Assembly (NCBI GenBank): GCA_017389885.1
Contig: JAFPDR010000209.1
Coordinates: 1 to 8,621 of the forward strand
Reading direction: 5' to 3'
DNA length: 8,621 nt
From: Kiritimatiellia bacterium
GTDB taxonomy: Bacteria > Verrucomicrobiota > Kiritimatiellia > RFP12 > UBA1067
Below, in pieces: positions 1-8,305 of this stretch. The translations under genes were made by a program, and so were the position numbers. How positions within the stretch are numbered: position 1 is the first letter of the stretch; each line of letters starts with the position of its first letter. The notes under the pieces were generated by a model, which was not told the DNA's origin, made no database searches, and saw only the letters and a list, made by a program, of their open reading frames with translations.

Positions 1-576
1 ATCATGGTCCGCTTCGAGTGGCAGTATGTCCTTAAGATCGCATTGAGCGCGCTTCCCGCAGTCGTTGTGTACTTCTGCTTCAGGGACTTCATCGAGGGGC
101 TCTTCGAGAACGCCAAGATGGTAGGCGCGCTCCTCATGTTCACCGGCGCTGTCCTTATCGGGACGCGCTACCTGCCGAGGGGCTCGCGTGACGTCTGCTG
201 GAAGCGCGCACTCCTAATGGGGTGCGGACAGGCCCTCGCGCTCCTTCCGGGCGTGAGCCGTTCCGGAATGACGCTCGCGAGCGCGCGCGGGGGGAGGGTG
301 GACGCCGAGAAGGCCGCCGAATTCTCCTTCCTCATGTCCGCCCCCCTCATCCTCGGCGGAGTCCTCCTTGAGGTCCTCAAGGCCCTGCGCGGCGCATCTG
401 CCGCGGCGGAAACGGCCGAAGTCGGCTGGGGTCTCACCGTCTACGGAGCGCTTGTCGCGGCGGTCGTCGGATACTTCTCTCTGGCGGTCCTTTTGAGGGC
501 GCTAAAGGGCAGGTGGTTCTGGCTGTTTGGTCCGTACTGCCTGGCCGCTGGACTTCTCACGCTAATTTTGGTATAA
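1..576 (+). CDS. uppP: Undecaprenyl-diphosphatase UppP (BacA family), 5' end outside window
   Basis: Integral membrane phosphatase that converts undecaprenyl pyrophosphate to the monophosphate, recycling the lipid carrier for peptidoglycan and other envelope polymers; overproduction gives bacitracin resistance in known members. About 191 residues are visible in frame from base 1, against about 260-280 for the family, so the N-terminal third (with the first conserved Glu-rich and PVSSSGH-like motif) lies upstream; the ATG at 4 is probably internal. Counting from that ATG, the family's second signature LPGVSRSGMT is at residues 81-90, followed by AEKAAEFSFLMSAPLILGG at about 101-119. Hydrophobic segments near 11-26, 40-53, 111-127, 146-166 and 172-190 fit the multi-pass fold. 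The stop codon TAA (574-576) lies inside the -10 box assigned to the next gene. Family assignment is secure; operon context upstream is unknown. Confidence 0.93.
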   Translation: MMVRFEWQYVLKIALSALPAVVVYFCFRDFIEGLFENAKMVGALLMFTGAVLIGTRYLPRGSRDVCWKRALLMGCGQALALLPGVSRSGMTLASARGGRVDAEKAAEFSFLMSAPLILGGVLLEVLKALRGASAAAETAEVGWGLTVYGALVAAVVGYFSLAVLLRALKGRWFWLFGPYCLAAGLLTLILV

Positions 577-577
577 T
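549..577 (+). promoter_or_regulatory. Extended -10 promoter for secDF
   Basis: TGGTATAAT at 569-577 is a perfect extended -10 element. A weak -35-like TGGACT (4 of 6 matches to TTGACA) lies at 549-554 with 17 bases between the hexamers. The predicted transcription start near 584 leaves a leader of about 30 nt before the ATG at 615. The box overlaps the end of uppP and contains its stop codon. The same nonamer occurs before proC and before the exonuclease gene, which strengthens the call. No transcript data are available. Confidence 0.6.
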
Positions 578-614
578 TTCTCCTCAATTTGTCAAAAAAA
601 GGAATTGGAATACC

Positions 615-3182
<2,568 letters not shown>

Positions 3183-3188
3183 CGCATT

Positions 3189-3228
3189 TACCGTCTGGCT
3201 CGGGCGAAACAGGGCTGCCCGACCGGTA
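3189..3228 (+). promoter_or_regulatory. Hairpin in rpmI leader, candidate ribosomal-protein (L20) autoregulatory element
   Basis: An RNA stem can form in the 74-nt gap between secDF and rpmI. The outer helix TACCG (3189-3193) pairs with CGGTA (3224-3228). The inner helix TCGGGC (3200-3205) pairs with GCCCGA (3217-3222). Between them is an asymmetric internal loop (3194-3199 against C3223), and the apical loop is GAAACAGGGCT (3206-3216). The fold ends at the first of two AAGG boxes before rpmI. No T-run follows, so it is not an intrinsic terminator. L20 is known to repress rpmI-rplT translation in other bacteria by binding leader RNA that mimics its 23S site; this function here is inference. 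Confidence 0.45.
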
Positions 3229-3257
3229 AGGAAAAAACAAAAAAGGAAAAAACAAAA
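3228..3257 (+). repeat. Tandem 15-bp duplication carrying the rpmI Shine-Dalgarno sequence
   Basis: The unit AAGGAAAAAACAAAA is present twice head to tail with no mismatch, at 3228-3242 and 3243-3257; the last A of the second copy is the first base of the rpmI start codon. Each copy carries an AAGGA ribosome-binding core. The second core (3243-3247) is nine bases from the ATG and is the functional candidate; the first is 24 bases away and would be a spare or standby site. Confidence 0.85.
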
Positions 3258-3457
3258 TGCCTAAGATGAAGACGAAGAAGTGCGCCGTAAAGCGCATGAA
3301 GCTCTCCAAGACGGGGAAGGTCATGCGTTCGCAGGGCGGACACGCACACCTCAACAACGGAAAGAAGCGCAACCGCAAGAACAATCTCTGCGGCCGCACG
3401 ACCATTGACTCGCTCAAGGTCACCAAGACTTACTCGCGCGCCCTCCAGGGCCGCTAA
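3257..3457 (+). CDS. rpmI: 50S ribosomal protein L35
   Basis: Small basic protein of the large ribosomal subunit. The 66-residue product opens with MPKMKTKK, the standard L35 start, and continues with the KRMKLSKTGKVMRSQGGHAHLNNGKK region that aligns with the family's KRF...GK...HLL.KK core; the length matches the usual 64-67. It differs from textbook L35 in having cysteines at positions 9 and 41 and NNG in place of the usual LLT/TKK. Ribosome binding would use AAGGA at 3243-3247 inside a tandemly duplicated leader segment. It sits 19 bases before rplT, the usual partner, but the gene that normally precedes it, infC, is absent and secDF stands there instead. No promoter nonamer lies in the gap, so it is either read from the secDF promoter or from one I cannot recognise. 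Confidence 0.95.
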   Translation: MPKMKTKKCAVKRMKLSKTGKVMRSQGGHAHLNNGKKRNRKNNLCGRTTIDSLKVTKTYSRALQGR

Positions 3458-3476
3458 TCACAGGAGGTAACTTACA

Positions 3477-3824
3477 ATGCGTGCTACTAATGCTCCCGCT
3501 TCCCGCGAACGCCGCCGCCGCCGCCTTGCCAAGGCCAAGGGATTCTACGGCGCCCGCTCAAAGCTCTTCAGGACCGCGACGGAGGCCGTCGATCGCGCCA
3601 TGCGCCTTTCGACGATCCACCGCAAGCTCAAGAAGCGCGACTTCCGCCAGCTCTGGATCGCCCGCGTCAACGCGGCGTCCCGCGCCGAGGGAATCAGCTA
3701 CTCGAAGTTCATCGCGGGCCTTCTCAAGGCCGGCGTCACGCTGAACCGCAAGATGCTCAGCGAGATCGCGATCAACGATCCCGCCGGCTTCAAGACGCTC
3801 GTCGACATCGCGAAGAACGCCTAA
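3477..3824 (+). CDS. rplT: 50S ribosomal protein L20
   Basis: Early-assembly 23S rRNA-binding protein of the large subunit, and in other bacteria the translational repressor of its own operon. The 115-residue length is normal. The core motifs [16 protein letters not shown] (19-34), [18 protein letters not shown] (52-69) and [11 protein letters not shown] (72-82) are unmistakable. The N-terminus [15 protein letters not shown] replaces the common PRVKRG form and resembles what I remember of Verrucomicrobia (RATNAPAS) and Chlamydia (VRATGSVASRSRRKR); [14 protein letters not shown] near 94-107 is also chlamydial in style. This is the main lineage marker in the window. The start is fixed by a strong AGGAGG at 3462-3467, nine bases before the ATG. 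It is the last gene of its unit: an intrinsic terminator follows 20 bases after the stop. Confidence 0.97.
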   Translation: MRATNAPASRERRRRRLAKAKGFYGARSKLFRTATEAVDRAMRLSTIHRKLKKRDFRQLWIARVNAASRAEGISYSKFIAGLLKAGVTLNRKMLSEIAINDPAGFKTLVDIAKNA

Positions 3825-3844
3825 GCGGACTTCCGCGAACGAGC

Positions 3845-3885
3845 AAAAACTCCCGGTCCCGCACGCGCGGCGCCGGGAGTTTTTT
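3845..3885 (+). terminator. Intrinsic terminator of the rpmI-rplT unit
   Basis: AAAAACTCCCGG (3845-3856) is perfectly complementary to CCGGGAGTTTTT (3873-3884), with a GC-rich 16-base loop between them, and the right arm runs into six Ts (3880-3885). The A-tract on the left and T-tract on the right could also let it work on the minus strand. The last T is the first base of the proC extended -10 box, so terminator and promoter abut. Confidence 0.9.
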
Positions 3886-3893
3886 GGTATAAT
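3885..3893 (+). promoter_or_regulatory. Extended -10 promoter for proC
   Basis: TGGTATAAT, a perfect extended -10, starts on the last T of the rplT terminator. The predicted start near 3900 leaves about 26 nt of leader, which contains the strong AAGGAGG site at 3914-3920. At the expected -35 position (about 3865-3870) the sequence is GCGCGG, inside the terminator loop, so there is no -35 box and the promoter would depend on the extended -10. Confidence 0.65.
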
Positions 3894-3925
3894 TCACACC
3901 TGTTTCGAGAACAAAGGAGGCACAA

Positions 3926-4711
3926 ATGGCGAAGATCGGGTTCCTCGGTGCGGGGAAGATGGCGGAGGGCATTCTCTCCGCGATAGCGGACAAGGGCGGC
4001 GTAGTCATGGCCGAGAAGGTCGAGGCTCGCGCGAAGGAGCTTGCGCGCAGGTACGGCGTCGCGACGACGGGAGACGCGAAGGAAGTCGTCCGGAAGGCGC
4101 GCTTCGTCTTCCTCGCGGTGAGGCCGCAGGACGTAGACGCGCTTGCGGCGGACGTGAAGCCGCTCCTCACCGAACGCCACACGCTCGTCTCCATCGTCGC
4201 CGGAAAGACGCTCGCGAAGCTCCGCAGGGCGTTCGGCGCGAAGGCCAGGCTCGTGCGCGTGATGCCCAACCTCGCGCTGCGCGCGAACGCCGGGATGTGC
4301 GCGATATGCCCGGGGCCGAAGACCCCGGCGAAGGACGTGAAGCTCGTGGAGAGGATCCTCGGCGGAGCCGGCGAGACAGTCGTCCTGAAGGAGAAGGACT
4401 TCGACGCCGTGACCGCGCTTTCGGGTTCCGGCCCCGCGTACTTCGCGTACATGGAGGAGGCGATGGCCGAGGCCGGCGCGATGCTCGGGCTCAAGCCGGC
4501 CGTCGCGCGGCTGCTCGCCGAGCAGACGATGTACGGCACCGCGAAGTTCCTGCGCGAAAGCGGAATGGAGCTCAGGCCGTTCATCGAGGGCGTCTGCACG
4601 AAGGGCGGCACGACCGCCGCGGGGATGGAGAAGCTGGACGTCCCTGCGTTCAAGAAGATCGTCGCAGAGACCCTCGCCGCCGCCGCGCGGCGCTCGAAGG
4701 AGCTCGCGTAG
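3926..4711 (+). CDS. proC: Pyrroline-5-carboxylate reductase
   Basis: Cytosolic NAD(P)H-dependent enzyme that reduces 1-pyrroline-5-carboxylate to L-proline, the last step of proline synthesis. The 261-residue protein is close to the family length of about 265-275. The N-terminal Rossmann fold shows IGFLGAGKMAEG (4-15) for dinucleotide binding and FLAVRPQD (62-69). VRVMPNLALRANAGM (110-124) is the conserved MPN substrate-side segment. The C-terminal helical dimer domain carries ALSGSGPAYFAYMEEAM (164-180) and the ProC signature region VCTKGGTTAAGM (223-234), where TKGGTT stands for the more common SPGGTT. The start is set by AAGGAGG five bases before the ATG. It has its own promoter and lies 38 bases before the exonuclease gene, which also has one, so it may be monocistronic. 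No proA or proB is in the window. Confidence 0.95.
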   Translation: MAKIGFLGAGKMAEGILSAIADKGGVVMAEKVEARAKELARRYGVATTGDAKEVVRKARFVFLAVRPQDVDALAADVKPLLTERHTLVSIVAGKTLAKLRRAFGAKARLVRVMPNLALRANAGMCAICPGPKTPAKDVKLVERILGGAGETVVLKEKDFDAVTALSGSGPAYFAYMEEAMAEAGAMLGLKPAVARLLAEQTMYGTAKFLRESGMELRPFIEGVCTKGGTTAAGMEKLDVPAFKKIVAETLAAAARRSKELA

Positions 4712-4731
4712 CGGTTTTCCGCCGCGAGATA

Positions 4732-4740
4732 TGGTATAAT
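4732..4740 (+). promoter_or_regulatory. Extended -10 promoter of the exonuclease-antiporter unit
   Basis: The third copy of TGGTATAAT. Only nine bases separate its end (4740) from the ATG at 4750. Transcription usually starts about 6-8 bases after the -10, that is near 4746-4748, so the message would have an untranslated leader of only a few bases. No convincing -35 is present and there is no Shine-Dalgarno sequence between the box and the ATG. Confidence 0.6.
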
Positions 4741-4749
4741 ATCGGCGTT

Positions 4750-5541
4750 ATGTTCCCAATGAATCTAGACAGGCCGCTCGTCGTCTTCGACCTTGAGACG
4801 ACGGGACTATTCCCGAAGAAGGACCGCATAATCGAGCTCGGAGCGATAAAGGTGATGCCCGACGGAACCGAGGAGGAGAAGTGCTGGCTCCTCAATCCCG
4901 GCATTCCGATTCCGCCGGAGTCGTCGTCCGTCCACGGAATCACCGACGACGTGGTGAAGAACTGCCCGACGTTCGCGGAACGCGCGGACGAGATATTCGC
5001 GTTCTTCGAGGGATGCGACCTCGGCGGATTCAACTCCGACCGCTACGACATCCCGTGCCTCGAGGAGGAGTTCGCGCGCGTAGGCAGGAACTTCGGCGTC
5101 TCCCAGCGCCGCTGCATCGACGTCCAGCGCATCTACCACAAGATGGAGCCCCGCGACCTCACGGCGGCGGTGCGCTTCTACCTCGGACGCGACCACGCGG
5201 GCGCGCACGGGGCGGAGGCGGACACGCGCGCGACGCTCGACGTCCTCAAGGCGCAGCTCGCGAAGTACCCGGAGCTGCCGAAGACCTCCGAGGCGATGTC
5301 CGAGTACCTCTCGCCGAAGGATCCGAACGCGATAGGGCGGAACAAGGAGCTCCTGTGGCGCGACGGGGAGCTCTACGTCAACTTCGGGAAGAAGAAGGGC
5401 TCCAAGATGCGCGACATGCTCTTCCGCGAGAAGAACTTCCTCGAGTGGATCCTCCGCGGGGACTTCGACACGGAGGTGAAGGCGGTCGTGCGCGATCTGC
5501 TCCAGAACGGACGGCTCCCAAAGCCGCCGAGCGGTAAATGA
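4750..5541 (+). CDS. DEDDh-type 3'-5' exonuclease (DnaQ/RNase T fold) with ExoX-like C-terminal domain
   Basis: Predicted metal-dependent 3'-5' exonuclease, 263 residues. All catalytic motifs are visible: Exo I VVFDLETTG with Asp14 and Glu16, Exo II GGFNSDRYDIPCLEEEF with Asp100, and Exo III HGAEADTRAT with His153 and Asp158 in the HxxxxD spacing of the DEDDh class. The C-terminal part, about 195-255, contains NFGKKKGSKMRDM and FLEWILRGDF, the pattern of the small domain found after the nuclease in exodeoxyribonuclease X-like proteins and in many Bacteroidetes exonucleases. Whether it cuts DNA or RNA cannot be told; a repair or mismatch-processing role is inference. The frame stays open far upstream, but ATG 4750 is the first start after the promoter and just before the conserved core; ATG 4759 is the alternative. 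No ribosome-binding site is present, which suggests leaderless translation. Its TGA overlaps the next ATG (ATGA, 5538-5541). Confidence 0.9.
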   Translation: MFPMNLDRPLVVFDLETTGLFPKKDRIIELGAIKVMPDGTEEEKCWLLNPGIPIPPESSSVHGITDDVVKNCPTFAERADEIFAFFEGCDLGGFNSDRYDIPCLEEEFARVGRNFGVSQRRCIDVQRIYHKMEPRDLTAAVRFYLGRDHAGAHGAEADTRATLDVLKAQLAKYPELPKTSEAMSEYLSPKDPNAIGRNKELLWRDGELYVNFGKKKGSKMRDMLFREKNFLEWILRGDFDTEVKAVVRDLLQNGRLPKPPSGK

Positions 5542-7559
5542 GCGAAGGCGCGTTTTTCCGCGATCTCGCGCTGCTGATGTCCGTCGCCGGACTTTCGGCG
5601 GCGCTTTTCTCCCGTCTCGGCTGGCCGAAGGTGATCGGATACATCCTCGCCGGCGCGCTGATGAGCGAGCACACGCTCGGCGTCAGCCTCTTCAGGGATC
5701 CGCAGTCCATAAGCACCGTCGGACAGCTCGGCGTCGTGTTCCTGATGTTCTCGATGGGCCTGTCGTTCTCCGCGAAGGAGATGAAGAAGATAAGGGCCGT
5801 CGCGCTTCCAGCCGCAGTCTTGGACACGGTGGTGATGATATGGCTCGGATACACCGTCGGCACCCGCGTCTTCGGATGGTCGGCGGTCGAGTCCGCTTTC
5901 CTCGGCGTCGCGATGTGCGATTCCGCCACGACGCTGCTCGCGAAGGTCATCGACGAGATGGGCTGGGGGAACCGTCCGTTCGCCAAGTACGTCCTCGGCA
6001 CGTCGCTGTGCGAGGACATAATATGCGTCGGCGCGATAGCCGTCGTCACGGGATTCGCGACCGGCGGCGGGATGTCCGCCTCCGCCTTCGCGGGCTCGCT
6101 CGGATGGCTCGCCGTGTTCTTCCTCGCCGTGCTTGTGTTCGGAATGGTCCTCGTGCCGAGGCTGCTGCTCTCCGTCTCTTCGCGGAAGGACGACGAGGCG
6201 CTCGCGCTCACGCTCCTCGGCGTGTGCTTCCTCGTCTCGTTCCTCGCCTACCACTTCAACTTCTCGCTCGCGCTCGGCGCGTTCCTCGTCGGCATCATCG
6301 GCTCTACGAGCGACGTGCGCGAGAGGCTCGCGGCGCTCGTCGATCCGCTCAAGTCGATGTTCGCGGCGACGTTCTTCGTCTCCATCGGGCTCCTCGTCGA
6401 CCCGTCCGCGCTGTGGGCCAGCAAGACGGCGATCCTCGTCGTGTCGCTCGTCGTTGTCGTGGGCAAGCTCTTCAACATAACGTTCGCGTCGCTGCTCGCC
6501 GGGGTCGACGTGCGCACCTCGGTGCAGAACGGCTTCGCGCTCGCGCAGATAGGCGAGTTCGCGTTCATGGTCGCGATCCTCTACGCCGGCATCGTCAACG
6601 ACACGTCCATCCCGATGTTCCAGATCGCGATCGGCGCGTCGCTCCTGACGACGCTGATGAATCCGTGGATGATACGCCTGTCGGGTCCGGCGGGCGATCT
6701 CGCGGAGCGGCTCGTGCCGGAGAGGTTCCGCGTTTTCCTCGACGCATACCGCGCCTGGCTCGCGAAGATCGGCGCGTCCGAGGGTTCGCCCGCGTTCAGG
6801 CGGCTCAAGTTCGCGGCGATACGGCTCGGCGTCTACGCGGTGCTTATGTTCGCGGTCGCGTCCGCGTGCACGCTTCTCTACAGGATAGACTACGCGGGGC
6901 TGTCCGAGTTCTTCGAGAGGCACGACCAGATCTTCTTCTTCTGCCTCGCGAACCTCTTCTGCGTGGCGATGCTTCCGCTGTGGACGGGCTCGGCGCGTCC
7001 GCTTGCGGACTCCGTGACGGAGCTGCTGTGCGGCGAGGGGACGGCGCGCTGGCAGTCCGCGATACAGCCGCTCGTGAGGTTCGTCGCATTCGCCGCGGTG
7101 TTCGTCCTGTTCCTCGCGGAGTGGGGGGCGATAGCGGTCTCGATAGCTCCGGCGAAGGGTCCGTCGCTCTGGATCGGCATCGCGGTCATCGTGCTCGTCG
7201 GGGCCTTCGGGTGGCGGCGCATGGTGAAGGCCGGGCACCGCGCGTCGAAGCGTCTGCACGAGGCGCTGACCGCGGAGGAGAGGCGCGAGGGGCTGAAGCG
7301 CACCATGACGGTGACGATTCCGGAGGGGACCATCTCCGAGGTCGTCATCCCCGCGACCTCGCCCGCCATCGGAGGGACAGTCGTGACGCTCAACGTCCGC
7401 GCCAAGACAGGCGCCTCCGTGGTGTCCGTCGTGCGCGGCGGGAAGACGACGAGGAACATCGGCCCCGAGTGGGAGTTCCGCGCCGGCGACAGGATAGTAG
7501 CGCTCGGCGACCACAAGCAGATCGCCGCCCTCAAGGACCTCATGGGAGTCACGTCATGA
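5538..7559 (+). CDS. CPA2-family cation:proton antiporter (Kef/Na+:H+ exchanger type) with C-terminal RCK_C (TrkA_C) domain
   Basis: Inner-membrane monovalent cation/H+ antiporter, 673 residues. Residues about 8-380 form the exchanger domain: GYILAGALMSEH (34-45), GVVFLMFSMGLSF (65-77), SATTLLAKVIDEMGWG (129-144), LGTSLCEDIICVGAIAVV (153-170), LALGAFLVGIIGS (244-256), FFVSIGLLVD (279-288) and NGFALAQIGEFAFMVAILYAG (331-351). The ion-site pair is Glu159-Asp160, where many Kef-like relatives have Gln-Asp. Hydrophobic segments near 425-447, 463-483, 511-535 and 543-558 add membrane helices. The cytosolic tail 590-673, with IGGTVVTLNVRAKTGASVVSVVRGG and FRAGDRIVALGDHKQIAAL, is an RCK_C ligand-binding domain; the nucleotide-binding RCK_N is missing. 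K+ or Na+ specificity is not decidable. It overlaps the exonuclease stop by ATGA and the following gene likewise, so translation is probably coupled; no strong ribosome-binding site is seen. Confidence 0.9.
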   Translation: MSEGAFFRDLALLMSVAGLSAALFSRLGWPKVIGYILAGALMSEHTLGVSLFRDPQSISTVGQLGVVFLMFSMGLSFSAKEMKKIRAVALPAAVLDTVVMIWLGYTVGTRVFGWSAVESAFLGVAMCDSATTLLAKVIDEMGWGNRPFAKYVLGTSLCEDIICVGAIAVVTGFATGGGMSASAFAGSLGWLAVFFLAVLVFGMVLVPRLLLSVSSRKDDEALALTLLGVCFLVSFLAYHFNFSLALGAFLVGIIGSTSDVRERLAALVDPLKSMFAATFFVSIGLLVDPSALWASKTAILVVSLVVVVGKLFNITFASLLAGVDVRTSVQNGFALAQIGEFAFMVAILYAGIVNDTSIPMFQIAIGASLLTTLMNPWMIRLSGPAGDLAERLVPERFRVFLDAYRAWLAKIGASEGSPAFRRLKFAAIRLGVYAVLMFAVASACTLLYRIDYAGLSEFFERHDQIFFFCLANLFCVAMLPLWTGSARPLADSVTELLCGEGTARWQSAIQPLVRFVAFAAVFVLFLAEWGAIAVSIAPAKGPSLWIGIAVIVLVGAFGWRRMVKAGHRASKRLHEALTAEERREGLKRTMTVTIPEGTISEVVIPATSPAIGGTVVTLNVRAKTGASVVSVVRGGKTTRNIGPEWEFRAGDRIVALGDHKQIAALKDLMGVTS

Positions 7560-8293
7560 AACGCATTGCAACGACTATGGCGGTGCTCGCGCTTGCGGCG
7601 GCCGCGGTGTGCGCGCAGCTCGCGCTGCGCGGCGCAAGGCCCGCGGGCGCGCCGGCGATGGCCGAGGGAGCGCTCGCGGCGCTCGGGGGGCTCAGGTCCA
7701 TCGCGGCCGAGGTCGTGTGGTTCCGCGCGGACCGTCTGCAGGACGAGGGACGCTACGTCGAGCTCGCTCAGCTCGCCTCGACGCTCGCCTACCTCGAGCC
7801 ACACACGCCCGAGGTGTGGAGCCACGCGGCGTGGAACCTCGCATACAACATCTCGATAATGATGCCCACACCCGAGGACCGCTGGCGCTGGGTGCACGCG
7901 GCGATACGCCTCCTCCGGGACAAGGGCCTCGCCCTCAACCCGCTCGAGAGCGAGCTCTACCGCGAGCTCGCGTGGATGTTCGAGCTGAAGCTCGGCACGG
8001 ACCTCGACTCGGCCGCCGGCGTGTACCGCGAGAAGTGGCGCGAGATAGTGAAGGACGTCGAGCGGCGCGGCGCGTGGCCGGAGATCAGGATGGACGGCGC
8101 GGTCGTGGGGGAGGTGCGGCGCGGATACGGAATCGACGACGTGGCGGATCCGCAGTTCTCCGCCGTCTACTGGGCGCACATCGGGCGCACCGTGGCGACG
8201 AAGAAGGAGGACTTCCTCTTCCTCAACGAGATCATCCGCCAGGCCCGCGGGATATACTTCAAGAACCACGGCGGAGCTGGGGCTTCCCGCTGA
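7556..8293 (+). CDS. Uncharacterised membrane-anchored or exported helical-repeat (TPR-like) protein
   Basis: Function unknown. The 245-residue product begins MKRIATTMAVLALAAAAVCAQLAL, a signal peptide or N-terminal membrane anchor, so the rest should face the periplasm. From about 40 to 165 it is helical and rich in aromatic and Glu/Arg residues: GGLRSIAAEVVWFRADRLQDEGRY (44-67), ELAQLASTLAYLEPHTPEVWSHAAWNLAYN (69-98), RWRWVHAAIRLLRDKGLALNP (109-129) and ELYRELAWMFELKLG (133-147). The spacing of about 34 residues and the LEP/LNP turns are TPR-like. From memory, similar proteins with the signature WxRADxLQxEGRYxEL...LEPH...VW..AAWNLAYN...LLRDxGLxLNP...LYxELAW occur in several PVC bacteria without assigned function. 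The start is an ATGA overlap with the antiporter stop, pointing to translational coupling. The end GGAGASR-stop lies only about 20 bases before an insertion-sequence end, so the C-terminus could have been altered by that insertion. Confidence 0.75.
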   Translation: MKRIATTMAVLALAAAAVCAQLALRGARPAGAPAMAEGALAALGGLRSIAAEVVWFRADRLQDEGRYVELAQLASTLAYLEPHTPEVWSHAAWNLAYNISIMMPTPEDRWRWVHAAIRLLRDKGLALNPLESELYRELAWMFELKLGTDLDSAAGVYREKWREIVKDVERRGAWPEIRMDGAVVGEVRRGYGIDDVADPQFSAVYWAHIGRTVATKKEDFLFLNEIIRQARGIYFKNHGGAGASR

Positions 8294-8305
8294 CGCGACG
8301 ACCAC

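Noticed and set aside
513..614. A longer start for SecDF at 513
   Set aside because: It would overlap uppP, lie upstream of the predicted promoter, and add 34 residues unlike any SecD N-terminus.
3189..3228. Reading the rpmI leader hairpin as a terminator for secDF
   Set aside because: The stem is followed by A-rich sequence, not a T-run, and it abuts a ribosome-binding site; a leader element fits better.
4297..4749. A 151-codon N-terminal extension of the exonuclease frame overlapping proC
   Set aside because: The translated extension is Arg/Gly/Asp-rich out-of-frame proC sequence, and the promoter at 4732-4740 and the family's usual start favour ATG 4750.
5373..7514. A 713-codon open frame on the minus strand opposite the antiporter
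   Set aside because: Charged, repetitive composition (REERDEE-like) without domains; it is the mirror of GC-rich membrane-protein codons.
5840..7555. A 572-codon upstream extension of the repeat-protein frame inside the antiporter gene
   Set aside because: The sequence is Arg-rich shadow; the ATG at 7556 with the ATGA overlap and the signal-like N-terminus marks the real start.
6890..8305. A 471-codon minus-strand open frame across the antiporter and repeat-protein genes
   Set aside because: It spans two coupled plus-strand genes and shows no family features; judged antisense shadow.
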